This document shows, piece after piece, positions 38,234-47,410 of a DNA stretch of 64,000 nt. Under the pieces are notes generated by a model, which worked only from the letters and a program-made list of their open reading frames with translations, was not told the DNA's origin and did not search any database. Positions within the stretch are counted from its first letter, which is position 1, and every line of letters begins with the position of its first letter. Location of the stretch: positions 124,001-188,000 of the forward strand of contig NZ_ABXA01000019.1 of NCBI RefSeq assembly GCF_000173355.1, in the 5' to 3' direction. The translations under genes and the position numbers were made by a program. Origin of the DNA: Anaerococcus hydrogenalis DSM 7454. Its GTDB lineage: Bacteria; Bacillota; Clostridia; Tissierellales; Peptoniphilaceae.

Positions 38234-38718
38234 AAATTTTCCTTATCCAAGTCTATTCTTTTTATTTCAAATTTTTTTTCTGTATCAATTAATATAAATC
38301 CAAAATTATTATCCCTCGCTAGGCTAGGTGAGCCTGGATTTAATAGATACAAATCTAAATCTTCAATGTACTCATTGCTGTAAGTATGGGTATGACCAAA
38401 TATAACTATATTACAACCATAATCTAAGGCTTTTTGAATTAATATTTTATTTGTAAAATAAACATCTTCCCTGTGTCCATGAACCAATAATATATTTTTA
38501 TCTTCAACCTTTATTATCTGTTCATAGGGATTGGTATGATCACTATAATCATTATTACCTTTGACTGTAATATAATTTATCCCAGTAACTTTTGATATAT
38601 TATATGCATCTTTTGTAAAATCACCTGCATGAATCATCAATTCTAGGTGATTATTTTCTATAAACTCACATACAGAATTTATTTCGCCATGTGTATCACT
38701 AGTTACAAGTATTTTCAT
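38221..38718 (-). CDS. YfcE/YsnB family metallophosphoesterase
   Basis: A 165-residue calcineurin-like phosphoesterase with all metal motifs: SDTHGEI, HAGDFT, VKGNNDY, LVHGHRE and FGHTHTY. The family hydrolyses phosphodiesters with manganese in vitro; the natural substrate is unknown. It follows rdgB, the standard pairing in Firmicutes (as in the rph-rdgB-ysnB cluster). Confidence 0.92.
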   Translation of the reverse strand: MKILVTSDTHGEINSVCEFIENNHLELMIHAGDFTKDAYNISKVTGINYITVKGNNDYSDHTNPYEQIIKVEDKNILLVHGHREDVYFTNKILIQKALDYGCNIVIFGHTHTYSNEYIEDLDLYLLNPGSPSLARDNNFGFILIDTEKKFEIKRIDLDKENLWQD

Positions 38719-38719
38719 C

Positions 38720-39304
38720 TTAGTCTTCTTTCTTTAGAAATTTTTTAAATTCTTCCAAAGCTAAAGACCTGTGGCTATATTGATTTTTTTCTTGGTCAGT
38801 CATTTGGCCAAAAGTTTTATTTTTTTCTATTACTTTAAAAATTTGATCATAACCAAACTCTTTTTCCCCATATTCTTTATCGCTTATTTCACCATCAATT
38901 CTTCCATCAAAATAATAATCCTTACCATCTTGATCTATATAGCAAATTGTTGTTTCAAAATATGCTGACCTATCATCTTTATTTTTTAATTCATCTAATA
39001 ATTTATCTCTATTTTCCTTATCAGTTGGATTTTCACTAGCATACCTATGAGCGTGGACACCAGGCTGTAAATCTAAAGATTTTACAAACAAGCCCGTATC
39101 ATCTGCAAGTGTAGGTTTGTTTATTAAATCATATAAAGCCTTTGCTTTTTTATAAGCATTTTCCTTTAAAGTTTCACCATTTTCATCTACTTCAAAATTA
39201 TTTATATCAAAATCTTTTGGAGTATAAATTTCTATTTTATTGTCTAAAATTTCTTTTATTTCTCTAACCTTATCACTGTTAGATGTTGCTAATACTATTT
39301 TCAT
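38720..39304 (-). CDS. rdgB: XTP/dITP diphosphatase (RdgB/HAM1)
   Basis: A 194-residue non-canonical purine NTP pyrophosphatase: KIVLATSNSDKVREIKEIL at the start, PTLADDTGLFV, GVHAHRYA, FGYDQIF and SHRSLALEEF. It clears ITP, dITP and XTP from the nucleotide pool. The start is ATG 39304 with GAGG upstream; the frame extends eleven codons further but overlaps the promoter. It heads a four-gene operon. Confidence 0.95.
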   Translation of the reverse strand: MKIVLATSNSDKVREIKEILDNKIEIYTPKDFDINNFEVDENGETLKENAYKKAKALYDLINKPTLADDTGLFVKSLDLQPGVHAHRYASENPTDKENRDKLLDELKNKDDRSAYFETTICYIDQDGKDYYFDGRIDGEISDKEYGEKEFGYDQIFKVIEKNKTFGQMTDQEKNQYSHRSLALEEFKKFLKKED

Positions 39305-39320
39305 AATAACCTCTTTATAA

Positions 39321-39350
39321 ATATTATCAAAAATCATGAAGTAAAGTCAA
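39321..39350 (-). promoter_or_regulatory. Promoter of the rdgB operon
   Basis: On the minus strand TTGACT (39350-39345), an 18-nt spacer and TAATAT (39326-39321) lie 17 nt before the rdgB start. It lies in the only gap between this operon and the lipoprotein gene of the preceding unit. Confidence 0.7.
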
Positions 39351-39359
39351 TTTTTATAA

Positions 39360-40832
39360 CTAATGTATGATTATGTTATTATCATTAAATGTTTTTTCCC
39401 ACTTTTCTGCATATGATCCTAGACCTTGTTCAAACATTATTATCTGTGTTGAGTTAGCTAATTTAATAGAAAATTTAGGATTAGGATCTATTAGTCCATT
39501 TTTTATACTATAAAATAAAATTTCATCTGGACTTTGTACTGCCACATATTGACCATTTGCTAGCTCAAAATAATCCCTAGCTTGTCCATTAATATTTTTA
39601 ATTTGGTCAACTGTTATATCTTTGTTATTTTGATTTAATAAATTTTTATCAAAAGCTAATTCTATTGGGAAAGTCTTTTGCTCAAGAGAATCATTTTTTT
39701 CTAATTGATATGATGATTGCATTTGCCATAAGCCAAAATTTCTAACTAGACCAAAATTTGTATAATCATAAGAAATATTTCCATCTTTACTTAATGATAA
39801 GTTACTACTAATTTTATCATAAATAACTTTTTTAAAAATCTCATTACTCTTTTTATCACCTGTAAATTCATTAATTGACATGAATGAATTTGACTTTAAG
39901 TCATCAGTTTTTACAACTGCATATTTAGTAATGGGTAATTTCTCAGAGATTAAATTATAATCAAATGAAATGTAGTCCTCATTAACAAAATTTATCTTTA
40001 AATTTATATCATCATTTTCTAAAGTATACTTTTCTTTATTTTCTTTTTTATTAATTTCTTTTTCAAGTTTTATTGGGTAGGCATCAATTTTGTTATAGGT
40101 TTTATTATTTGCATCCATCTTACACCTAAGTCTCCAAAATTCCTCTTGATGTGGAAAGAATATATGTTCTGATTTTTCAATTCTTGCCATTTTGTTGGGC
40201 TCAAGCCTTACACAATAGGTATAATAATAATAATTTGGATTATTCGAATCTGTATCCACTCTTTCTCTAGCGCCTATTAAGACAGTTATGTCTTTTTCAA
40301 CCTTTTCTCCAGTTTTACTTGTGCTTCTTTCTTTTGATGCTTTTTTTGCATAAGTACTAATTATAGACCTATCGACTGAATTTTTTATTTTTTAAGAATT
40401 ATCACACAGTCATCTTGAATAAAAAATATTTTTTTCTTACTTAAAATAACAAAATCTTTGTTATATAGTTGACCCTGGTTTGCTGTTAATATTTTTACAT
40501 ACTTATCTGATGAAAAATCAAAATCAAGAGATCTACTTTCTAAATAAGATTTTAAATTGACAAACTTTGAAGAAAATTTTGGTGGAAAAGCATAATCTTC
40601 ATTTAAAGCTACTAAGTTATTGTCAATATATAACTTATCCTTTAGTTTAATACCTGACAATTCATTCTTCCCTGTTTTTTTTATCTCCTCAACTTGCCAT
40701 GTTCCTTTGATAATTGGATTTTCTTGTTTTGGTGATTCAATTAATTCTGTAACATCCTCAGGTCGTCCAAAGCTACAAGAAGTTAGGATTAATAGCAAAA
40801 AAAAATAAGCTTATTTTTTTAAATTTGTTCAT
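39360..40832 (-). CDS. Putative lipoprotein downstream of a histidine kinase, reading frame interrupted twice
   Basis: A 490-residue protein is recovered when two frameshifts are corrected. It starts at ATG 40832, overlapping the kinase gene by 14 nt; MNKFKKISLFF runs into a 9-T run (40797-40805, one base long), after which LLLILTSCSFG supplies the rest of a lipoprotein signal with lipobox LTSC. A second break (6-A run 40388-40393, one base short) lies after FIQDDCVIIL. The remainder includes NYYYYTYCVRLEP, EEFWRLRC and a C-terminal region ending in a beta-rich segment. No family recognised; by position it resembles YycH/YycI-type kinase accessory proteins, but homology is not shown. Likely a membrane-anchored extracellular modulator of the kinase. 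Confidence 0.6.
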
Positions 40833-42264
40833 GATCTCTAACCCTCGGTATTACTACAGTGACTGAAGTACCTTCAGTATATTTACTTTTTATAATAAGT
40901 TTTCCATCATGTGCTTTAACTATCTCTTCACAAATTGATAAGCCTAGTCCAGTCTGACTTTTAGATGAGGAACCTTTAAAAAATTTACTAGAAACAAAAG
41001 AAATCTCATCTTCTTTAATTCCTTCACCATCATCTTTTATTTCTATATTTACGTTTTGTTCATCTTTACTTATCATAACATCAATATGGCCTTCTTTATC
41101 TGTAAATTTCATTGCATTATCTATAATATTAATAAAAACTTCTTTAAGTCTATTTTTATCACAATTTACAATTATTTTGTCATAGGCAGTTTTAAAATTA
41201 AAATTAATTTTTTCGTTCAAACTTCTAGGATATAATTGTTGGTAAACCTCTCTTGCTATTTCTACAATATTTAGATTTTCTTTTTCGTATTGGAAGGAAG
41301 TTGAAGATAATCTAGAGAAATTAAGAAGGTCTTCAACCATTAAAGATAATCTTTCTCCTTCATTTTCTATAATTGTTAAACCTTGATTCAGCATATCTTC
41401 ATTTTTTTGAATTTCTTTTGATTGTAAAGTAATCGCCCATCCTTTAATAGATGTTAAGGGAGTTCTTAACTCATGAGAAACTGATGAAATAAATTCATTT
41501 TTCATATCTTCTCTTTTGACTATATTTTCACTCATATAATTTAAGGTCTGACCTAACTCAGATATTTCATTTTTCCCACTTTCGTTCGCCTTAGCTTTAA
41601 AATCACCCTGGGCTAATTTTTCCCCAACTTTTGTAAGTTTTTTTATAGGTTCAGTCCATTTTTTTGCTGCGTAATAGGAAACTACAGAAGCTACAAATAA
41701 TATTATAAATCCAAAAAATAAAAATATAATCATTTGATTATTAACATTTTCTTTAACTTTCGATGTTGAAGAAACAAGCCTTAATATTCCAATTTGTTTT
41801 TGATTATCACTTAATGGATATGATAAGGCAATTACTTCTTCCCCAGTTTTTTTATTTTTGATTTTTTGATAAGAATATTCACCTTTATTAGCATTGATTA
41901 CATCGCTTGTCTTAACTTTAGTTCCAATTCTAGATGATCCTTGAGAATCAAATAGGACATTTGAAGAATTATCTAATATTTGAACTTGGCTAACATTGTC
42001 TCTATAAAATGAATTTTTGTCTCCAATTACAATTTCTGATAAATCATACCTAGATAAATAATTTGTATATAAAACTTGATTATATTTGGCTTGATTTAAC
42101 ATAGCACCTACAAGGGCAGATTCATAGTAATTAGTAATAGATTTATATGAAAAAATTTCAAAACCAACAACTACTACAGTTACAAAAACCATTATGATTT
42201 TCATTATACTAAATATAATGCTGTTAAATTTTATATTTAAAAGTTTTTTATTCTTTATCTCCAT
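40819..42264 (-). CDS. Sensor histidine kinase
   Basis: A 481-residue membrane kinase: first helix about 12-35, an extracytoplasmic domain of some 140 residues with FDSQGSSRIG typical of PAS-like (sCache/PDC) sensors, second helix about 182-202, HAMP (KKLTKVGEKLAQGDF), HisKA with the phosphorylated His in SSVSHELRTPLTSIKGW, and HATPase with NIIDNAMKF, DDGEGI and GLGLSICEEIV. It overlaps the response regulator gene by 10 nt. Resembles WalK/PhoR-type kinases but lacks the cytoplasmic PAS domain of WalK. The signal is unknown. Confidence 0.92.
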   Translation of the reverse strand: MEIKNKKLLNIKFNSIIFSIMKIIMVFVTVVVVGFEIFSYKSITNYYESALVGAMLNQAKYNQVLYTNYLSRYDLSEIVIGDKNSFYRDNVSQVQILDNSSNVLFDSQGSSRIGTKVKTSDVINANKGEYSYQKIKNKKTGEEVIALSYPLSDNQKQIGILRLVSSTSKVKENVNNQMIIFLFFGFIILFVASVVSYYAAKKWTEPIKKLTKVGEKLAQGDFKAKANESGKNEISELGQTLNYMSENIVKREDMKNEFISSVSHELRTPLTSIKGWAITLQSKEIQKNEDMLNQGLTIIENEGERLSLMVEDLLNFSRLSSTSFQYEKENLNIVEIAREVYQQLYPRSLNEKINFNFKTAYDKIIVNCDKNRLKEVFINIIDNAMKFTDKEGHIDVMISKDEQNVNIEIKDDGEGIKEDEISFVSSKFFKGSSSKSQTGLGLSICEEIVKAHDGKLIIKSKYTEGTSVTVVIPRVRDHEQI

Positions 42265-42950
42265 CTATAGCCTGTGCCCCAAACTGTTTCAATATACTCA
42301 GGTTTAGCAGGATTTTCTTCAATTTTTGCTCTTATCCTTCTAATATTCACATCTACAATCTTTGTATCAGTGCTGTAATTGTCGCCCCAAGTATCTTTCA
42401 TTATTTCCATCCTACTCATAGCCTTACCTTTATTTAAAATAAAGTTTTTTAAAATTATAAATTCAGTAGGAGTTACATCAATTTCTTTATTATTTTTATA
42501 AAAGTTTCTAGCATAAAGGTCTAATTTGAAAATTCCATCTTCTATCACATTATCATTTTTTTCCTTCTTTTCATCCTCTGTAAAATTAACTCTTCTTAAC
42601 AGTGACCTTACTCTTAATATTAATTCTTGAGGATTAAATGGTTTAATTATATAATCGTCACATCCTCTTTCAAGACCCAAAATTTTATCTATATCTTGAC
42701 TTTTTGCTGACACCATAATTATCCCTACTTTAGGATATTTTTTTCTAATAGTATCACACACCTCATAGCCACTTATACCTGGTAGCATAATATCTAAAAT
42801 GAAAACAGAAGGTTTTTCCTCATCAGCCATCTTTAAGGCTTCCTCGCCTGTTCCAGCTTCAACTATATCAAATCCTGCATATTCAAGATTGATTTTCATA
42901 AACTGCCTTATGTGATCCTCATCATCACAAATCAAAATTTTATTGCTCAT
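42255..42950 (-). CDS. OmpR/PhoB family response regulator
   Basis: A 231-residue regulator: receiver domain with the acidic pair DDED at 9-12, phosphorylated Asp in FILDIMLPG (D53), and lysine in YIIKPF; then a winged-helix DNA-binding domain (VTPTEFIILKNFILNKGKAMSR; VDVNIRRIRAKIE; VWGTGYRW). Co-transcribed with the kinase that overlaps it. It follows a glucokinase gene, but a sugar link is only positional. Confidence 0.95.
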   Translation of the reverse strand: MSNKILICDDEDHIRQFMKINLEYAGFDIVEAGTGEEALKMADEEKPSVFILDIMLPGISGYEVCDTIRKKYPKVGIIMVSAKSQDIDKILGLERGCDDYIIKPFNPQELILRVRSLLRRVNFTEDEKKEKNDNVIEDGIFKLDLYARNFYKNNKEIDVTPTEFIILKNFILNKGKAMSRMEIMKDTWGDNYSTDTKIVDVNIRRIRAKIEENPAKPEYIETVWGTGYRWR

Positions 42951-43842
42951 TTTCTAGCCTTTCCATCGCTATTCTTCCAGCACCAATTACGCCCGCATCA
43001 TTTAAAAATTTAGCTGGTTTAATTTGTATTTTTTCTGATAAATGACAGTATTCATTAAATTTTTCTAATACATCATTCCACCAAAAGTCTTTAGAATTAA
43101 TAACTCCACCACCAATTATTATAGTTTGAGGGTCAAATATATTTCTTAGACTTGTCAAAAACCAAGCTAAATCACTTGTAAACCTATCTATGACTTTCTT
43201 AGCATTTTCATCCTTATCTGCAAGTTCAAAAATTTCTTGGCCTTCTAACCTATTTCTAGTTAATTCTTCATAATGTCTCACAATAGCTGTGCCACTACAA
43301 TAACTTTCAGCACAACCACTTTGTCCACAAGTACAATATTCACCATTTGGATGAAGAATTATATGTCCTAATTCTGCCCCTTGAAAATTACTTCCAGATA
43401 AAAGTCCCATTTTTTTGTTATAAACAGCACCACCAAGTCCTGTACCAATGGTAATCATAACAATATCATCAAATCCTTTACCTGAACCAAGCCATTTTTC
43501 ACAAACTAAAGCGATATTAGCGTCATTTTCAACAAAAACTGGTAATGATGATCTTTTTTCTAACTCTTCTTTTAGATTAAGTCCAGTCCATCCATCAATA
43601 TTTCCTGCAAAAGTAACTATACCATTTTCTGAATCAATAAAACCAGGAGTACCTACTCCAATAGCTTCAATTTCATCTGTTTTTAGGAAATCTATTATTT
43701 TAGAAATATTATCTAATACCTTATCTTTACCTTCTCTTGCACAAGTTTCTAGTCTATAAGTTTTTAAAATCTCACCATTTTCATCAATTACTGCACCTTG
43801 TATTTTTGTACCACCTATATCTAATCCAATTGTTTTAGTCAT
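42940..43842 (-). CDS. ROK family glucokinase
   Basis: A 300-residue ROK sugar kinase: N-terminal ATP site GLDIGGTKIQGAVID, GVGTPGFID, sugar-binding and catalytic VENDANIALVCEKWLGSGKG, GTGLGGA, and the zinc motif GHIILHPNGEYCTCGQSGCAESYCSG. It phosphorylates glucose (or a related hexose) in the cytoplasm. The start has GGAGAGG upstream and overlaps the nucleoside kinase by 8 nt. Confidence 0.92.
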   Translation of the reverse strand: MTKTIGLDIGGTKIQGAVIDENGEILKTYRLETCAREGKDKVLDNISKIIDFLKTDEIEAIGVGTPGFIDSENGIVTFAGNIDGWTGLNLKEELEKRSSLPVFVENDANIALVCEKWLGSGKGFDDIVMITIGTGLGGAVYNKKMGLLSGSNFQGAELGHIILHPNGEYCTCGQSGCAESYCSGTAIVRHYEELTRNRLEGQEIFELADKDENAKKVIDRFTSDLAWFLTSLRNIFDPQTIIIGGGVINSKDFWWNDVLEKFNEYCHLSEKIQIKPAKFLNDAGVIGAGRIAMERLENEQ

Positions 43843-45463
43843 TATCCTCTCCTATAAATTCTCTTAGTATTGAATGATCATCAATCATTTTTGTATCTTC
43901 CATATTAACAAAATACAATAAAATATTTTTCAGCCTGTCTACCATATAATAATAAGTAGAATCTTGTGAAACCTGTTTTAAACATTCCATTGCATACTTT
44001 TTTAAAGCATTATATTCATAAATTAAAGATGAGTCAATATAAAAATCTGCTCTGTTTTGGTATGGGAATATATACTTTTCTTCACCATATTTTACTTTTT
44101 CCCAAGATTTTAAAGTTTCTAAAGTGTTATATCCCCTATATTTATTATCTCTTACAATTCTCCTAATCAACCTAGTTTCAGTAGAAGAAATCCTGTTTGT
44201 TGAATCTATGTTAATGCCTGTTAAAACTGAAACATAAATCTTGTATTTATTCTTTTCTGGTATATAGTCAGTAAGTTTTGGGTTAAGAGCATGTATTCCT
44301 TCTATAATTAAAACGGTATTTTCTTTCATTGTGATTTTTTTATTTGATAAAGTTCTAATGCCTTTTATAAAATTAAATGAAGGTAAAATCACTTCTTTGC
44401 CTTCTAAAAGATTTAGTAAATCTTCATTTAATGAATGTAAGTCTATAGCATCAATGCTTTCATAATCTTTATTTCCATTTTCATCAAGAGGGGTTTTATT
44501 CCTATCTACAAAATAATCATCAGTAGATATTACAAAAGCATCTTTTCCTAAAACTGCAAGTTGAATTGCAAGTTTTTTAGCAGTTGTAGTTTTTCCTGAC
44601 GAAGATGGGCCTGCAAGCATTACAATGTTCATATCATTGCTAATAATTTCTTTTGCACATTTGCCTAATTGATTATTGTAGTATGTCTCATTTACATTTA
44701 TTAAACTTTCTATTTTATCATTCTTTACCAAATCATTTAGATCACTCGCATAATTTATACCTAATAAATTTGTCCATTTTTTTGATCTTTCATATATTTT
44801 TGGTATATTAACCTGCTCTTTAAAATCTAATAATTTGGAATCCTTATTTTTTTTGAAGTTAATTAATATACCGGGATAGTAATAAATTAACTCAAAGTCT
44901 TCTATCCATGAAGATTTTGGACATAAAAAATTTGTAAAAGAAAAATATTGACCAAAAATTTCATAAACACTAAACTCATCTATATCTACACTATTTAATA
45001 AATTATACTTATCTAGTTGATTGCTCTTTTTAAAAATTTTTAAAGCTTCATCTTTTGTATAAAATTTTCTTAGAAATGAAATATCACTTTTTATAATATT
45101 ATTCATTTCTATTTTAATTTTTGATAAATCTTTATGTAAAATTTTGAAATTATCAATAGATAAATATAAGCAATTATTTACGGAATATTCAACATTAACT
45201 TTAATATTATTATAAATTTTTTTGATTGCCAATATACAAACTAGGGCTATGCTAGATTCGTAAGTTAGATTTGATATATGACTAGATTTATCTATAAGAT
45301 AAATTTCATCATTTGCTGAAAGTTCATAATTTAAGTCTTCTATTTTTCCATTTACATTTGAAAGTACGTATTTTTTGTAGTCATTTGGGTATAATTGCTT
45401 AACTAATTCGCATAATATTTTTTTATCTGTATTAATAATTTCCTTATTAATTAAAACCTTCAT
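43835..45463 (-). CDS. Nucleoside kinase with N-terminal TGS-like domain
   Basis: A 542-residue protein. Residues 1-60 resemble a TGS/ubiquitin-like domain (ELVKQLYPNDYKKYVLSNVNGKI), the middle matches the threonyl-tRNA-synthetase-like second domain, and the C-terminal half is a phosphoribulokinase/uridine kinase P-loop domain with VMLAGPSSSGKTTTAKKLA, STDDYFVDR, and LIIEGIHALNP. This fusion is a common Clostridia protein annotated as nucleoside (uridine) kinase; direct evidence of substrate is lacking. Overlaps rluA and the ROK kinase at its two ends. Confidence 0.87.
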   Translation of the reverse strand: MKVLINKEIINTDKKILCELVKQLYPNDYKKYVLSNVNGKIEDLNYELSANDEIYLIDKSSHISNLTYESSIALVCILAIKKIYNNIKVNVEYSVNNCLYLSIDNFKILHKDLSKIKIEMNNIIKSDISFLRKFYTKDEALKIFKKSNQLDKYNLLNSVDIDEFSVYEIFGQYFSFTNFLCPKSSWIEDFELIYYYPGILINFKKNKDSKLLDFKEQVNIPKIYERSKKWTNLLGINYASDLNDLVKNDKIESLINVNETYYNNQLGKCAKEIISNDMNIVMLAGPSSSGKTTTAKKLAIQLAVLGKDAFVISTDDYFVDRNKTPLDENGNKDYESIDAIDLHSLNEDLLNLLEGKEVILPSFNFIKGIRTLSNKKITMKENTVLIIEGIHALNPKLTDYIPEKNKYKIYVSVLTGINIDSTNRISSTETRLIRRIVRDNKYRGYNTLETLKSWEKVKYGEEKYIFPYQNRADFYIDSSLIYEYNALKKYAMECLKQVSQDSTYYYMVDRLKNILLYFVNMEDTKMIDDHSILREFIGEDND

Positions 45464-46402
45464 TAAATACTTCCTCTTTTAGCCTTTCAATTTCTTTAAC
45501 TTGTTTTGAAATAAAACTTTTATTTTCTAAATAATTTAAGTCTTTTATTTTTCCAAATACCAATTTATAAGCAAGTAAGGCTTGGCTATTTAAATTTATC
45601 TTCTTATAATTTATTTTTGATTTGCTATATTTTCTATCACCAATAATAGGCGTAGAGTTTTTGTGTAAAGAATATCTAATTTGATGAGTCTTTCCAGTTA
45701 TTAGTTCACATTCAAGTAGGGTAAAATTATTCTTGCTTTCAAGAGGATAAAACTTTGTAATTATCCTTTTTCCACCTTTATTTCCTTTTACCATATTTTT
45801 ATTTTCATATTTACTTATATTTGTATCAACAATAAAGTCTTTTTTATTTCACCTTCTACTAAGGTCAAATAATATTTGTATATTTTTCCTTGTCGTATAG
45901 CCTCATTTAAAGCTCTTAAGGACTTAGCATTTTTTGCACCAATAATAAGCCCAGCTGTGTTTCTATCAAGCCTATTTACAATGCTAGGTCTAAATGTCAA
46001 ATCTCTACTATTTACTTTATTTGTTTTATATAAGTATGAAGTCATTTGATCAACCAAATTTTTACCATAATCACTTGAACTTGCAGCATGGGATAAAACT
46101 CCAGATTTTTTATCAATAATTATAATATTCTCATCTTCATAAATTATATCAAGATTAAAATTACTTGCTTTAAAGTCATCCTTTCTAACCCACTTATGAT
46201 AATCCTCATCTTTTATATACATTTTTACAATGTCATCTTTTTTTACTAAATCATCTTTTTTTGCTCTTTTATCATTAATTTTGAAATTTTTCTTTCTTAT
46301 ATTTTTTTGAATAATTGATAAGGGAGCATTTTTTAAATATTTCCTCAAAAATCTATCAAATCTTTGATTTGAATCATTTTCATTTATTTTAACTTCTATC
46401 AT
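45447..46402 (-). CDS. RluA family pseudouridine synthase, reading frame interrupted
   Basis: Two frames give 318 residues. The first (ATG 46402) has an S4-like N-terminal domain (NQRFDRFLRKYL), the catalytic Asp in PSIVNRLDRNTAGLIIGAK and EGEIKK; the second continues with FTLLECELITGKTHQIRYSLHKNSTPIIGD. One extra A in the 6-A run 45840-45845 joins them; the site is again A AAA AAG. The enzyme isomerises uridines in rRNA or tRNA (RluC/RluD type); the exact target is not decided. It lies in the operon between the DUF6648-like gene and the nucleoside kinase. A paralogue is at 58053-58901. Confidence 0.85.
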
Positions 46403-46404
46403 AT

Positions 46405-46945
46405 TTAATATGACTTATTAACATAAGAATCTATCATAGAAACTTTTGCTTCTTCTAAAAAAACATTTTTTATCCTGAAGTTTTTTTAATAGATTTTTAT
46501 TTTTAGAATGTAGAATTAATTTATCATAATCTTTAATATATATTTCAAAAATTTCACCTGTCAATCTTTTTGATTTCAATTTTATATAATAAGCTTCTAT
46601 ATCTTTATAATCTATTAATTCTAATAATTTTTCTGTGGCTATATCTTTTAAGTAATAATAATTTTCTCTATTATTTATTTCTTGTTGATACTTTTTTTTC
46701 TTTTTATATATTAAATTCAAGGCTATTTGGTTAGATCTTTTTGCCATAATGTTATAATATTGGTAATTATAAACAGCTTCTAGGACTGTAGAAATATTTG
46801 AAAATGGCTTTAGATCAAGTTTCACCAAATACTCATAATTTATTTCTAAAAATTCATTTTTACAGATTTTTTTCTCAGTTAATAAATCAATACTTTCCTT
46901 TCTCCATTTATTGAAAGTTTCTAATTTTTTTATATCATCTAACAT
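46405..46945 (-). CDS. DUF6648-like hypothetical protein, reading frame interrupted near its end
   Basis: A 179-residue protein after repair. It has the pattern CKNEFLEINYEYLVKLDLKPFS, YNYQYYNIMAKRSNQIA, NYYYLKDIATEKLLELIDY, IEAYYIKLKSK and YIKDYDKLILHSKNKNLL, which I recall from DUF6648-type proteins of Clostridia; function unknown. The last part is out of frame unless one A is removed from the 6-A run 46466-46471, giving VFLEEAKVSMIDSYVNKSY and a stop at 46405, 3 nt before rluA. The start ATG lies 6-7 nt after the T tail of a terminator and has no Shine-Dalgarno sequence. Confidence 0.65.
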
Positions 46946-46951
46946 AATATC

Positions 46952-46976
46952 AAAAAACCGTCTCTGTGAGACGGCT
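46952..46976 (-). terminator. Rho-independent terminator after the P-loop protein gene
   Basis: On the minus strand CCGTCTC and GAGACGG (7 bp, GC-rich) with a 3-nt loop are followed by TTTTTT. It lies 6 nt after the stop of the P-loop gene and abuts the start of the DUF6648-like gene, marking the boundary of two operons. Confidence 0.9.
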
Positions 46977-46981
46977 TTATT

Positions 46982-47410
46982 TTAATCTAATAATTTTGTT
47001 TCGTGAATTTCTGCATCAAGTGATTCAGGTATATCGCTTGCCTTACAGTCTAGGCCAAGATAGATATCGACTTTACATTCATTAGAAAGTTTAGTTAAGC
47101 TATCTGAAAGTTTCTCAATATTTTCACTATTTATATCAACTATATCATAAATACCATCGATATATATTTTTCCAATATCATAATCTCTTGCTAATATTCC
47201 AGCTATGAATCCTCTAAATGACTCAACTGAATCGATAAAGAAATCTGATGCATCTATCAATCTTACAGAGTGGTCTAATGAATAAATTTGTTCATTATCA
47301 CTATCTACAAATACGATATTTGCATTTCCCTTTCCTTTTTCATCATTAGCTTGGTCAATTAACCATTTTGTTTTTCCACTTCCTGAAGGTCCTAATACTA
47401 AATAAATCAT
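46982..47410 (-). CDS. P-loop NTPase-like protein of unknown function
   Basis: A 142-residue protein starting MIYLVLGPSGSGKTKWLI with a clear Walker A motif, followed by a strand VFVDSDNEQIY and a possible Walker B KIYIDGIYDIVD. Too short for a RecA or AAA domain, it resembles a minimal ASKHA-free P-loop fold such as adenylylsulfate-kinase-like or Cob(I)-type proteins; I cannot assign it. The start has GGGAGAG upstream and overlaps the radical SAM gene by 4 nt. Last gene of the yitT-cvfB operon. Confidence 0.7.
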   Translation of the reverse strand: MIYLVLGPSGSGKTKWLIDQANDEKGKGNANIVFVDSDNEQIYSLDHSVRLIDASDFFIDSVESFRGFIAGILARDYDIGKIYIDGIYDIVDINSENIEKLSDSLTKLSNECKVDIYLGLDCKASDIPESLDAEIHETKLLD

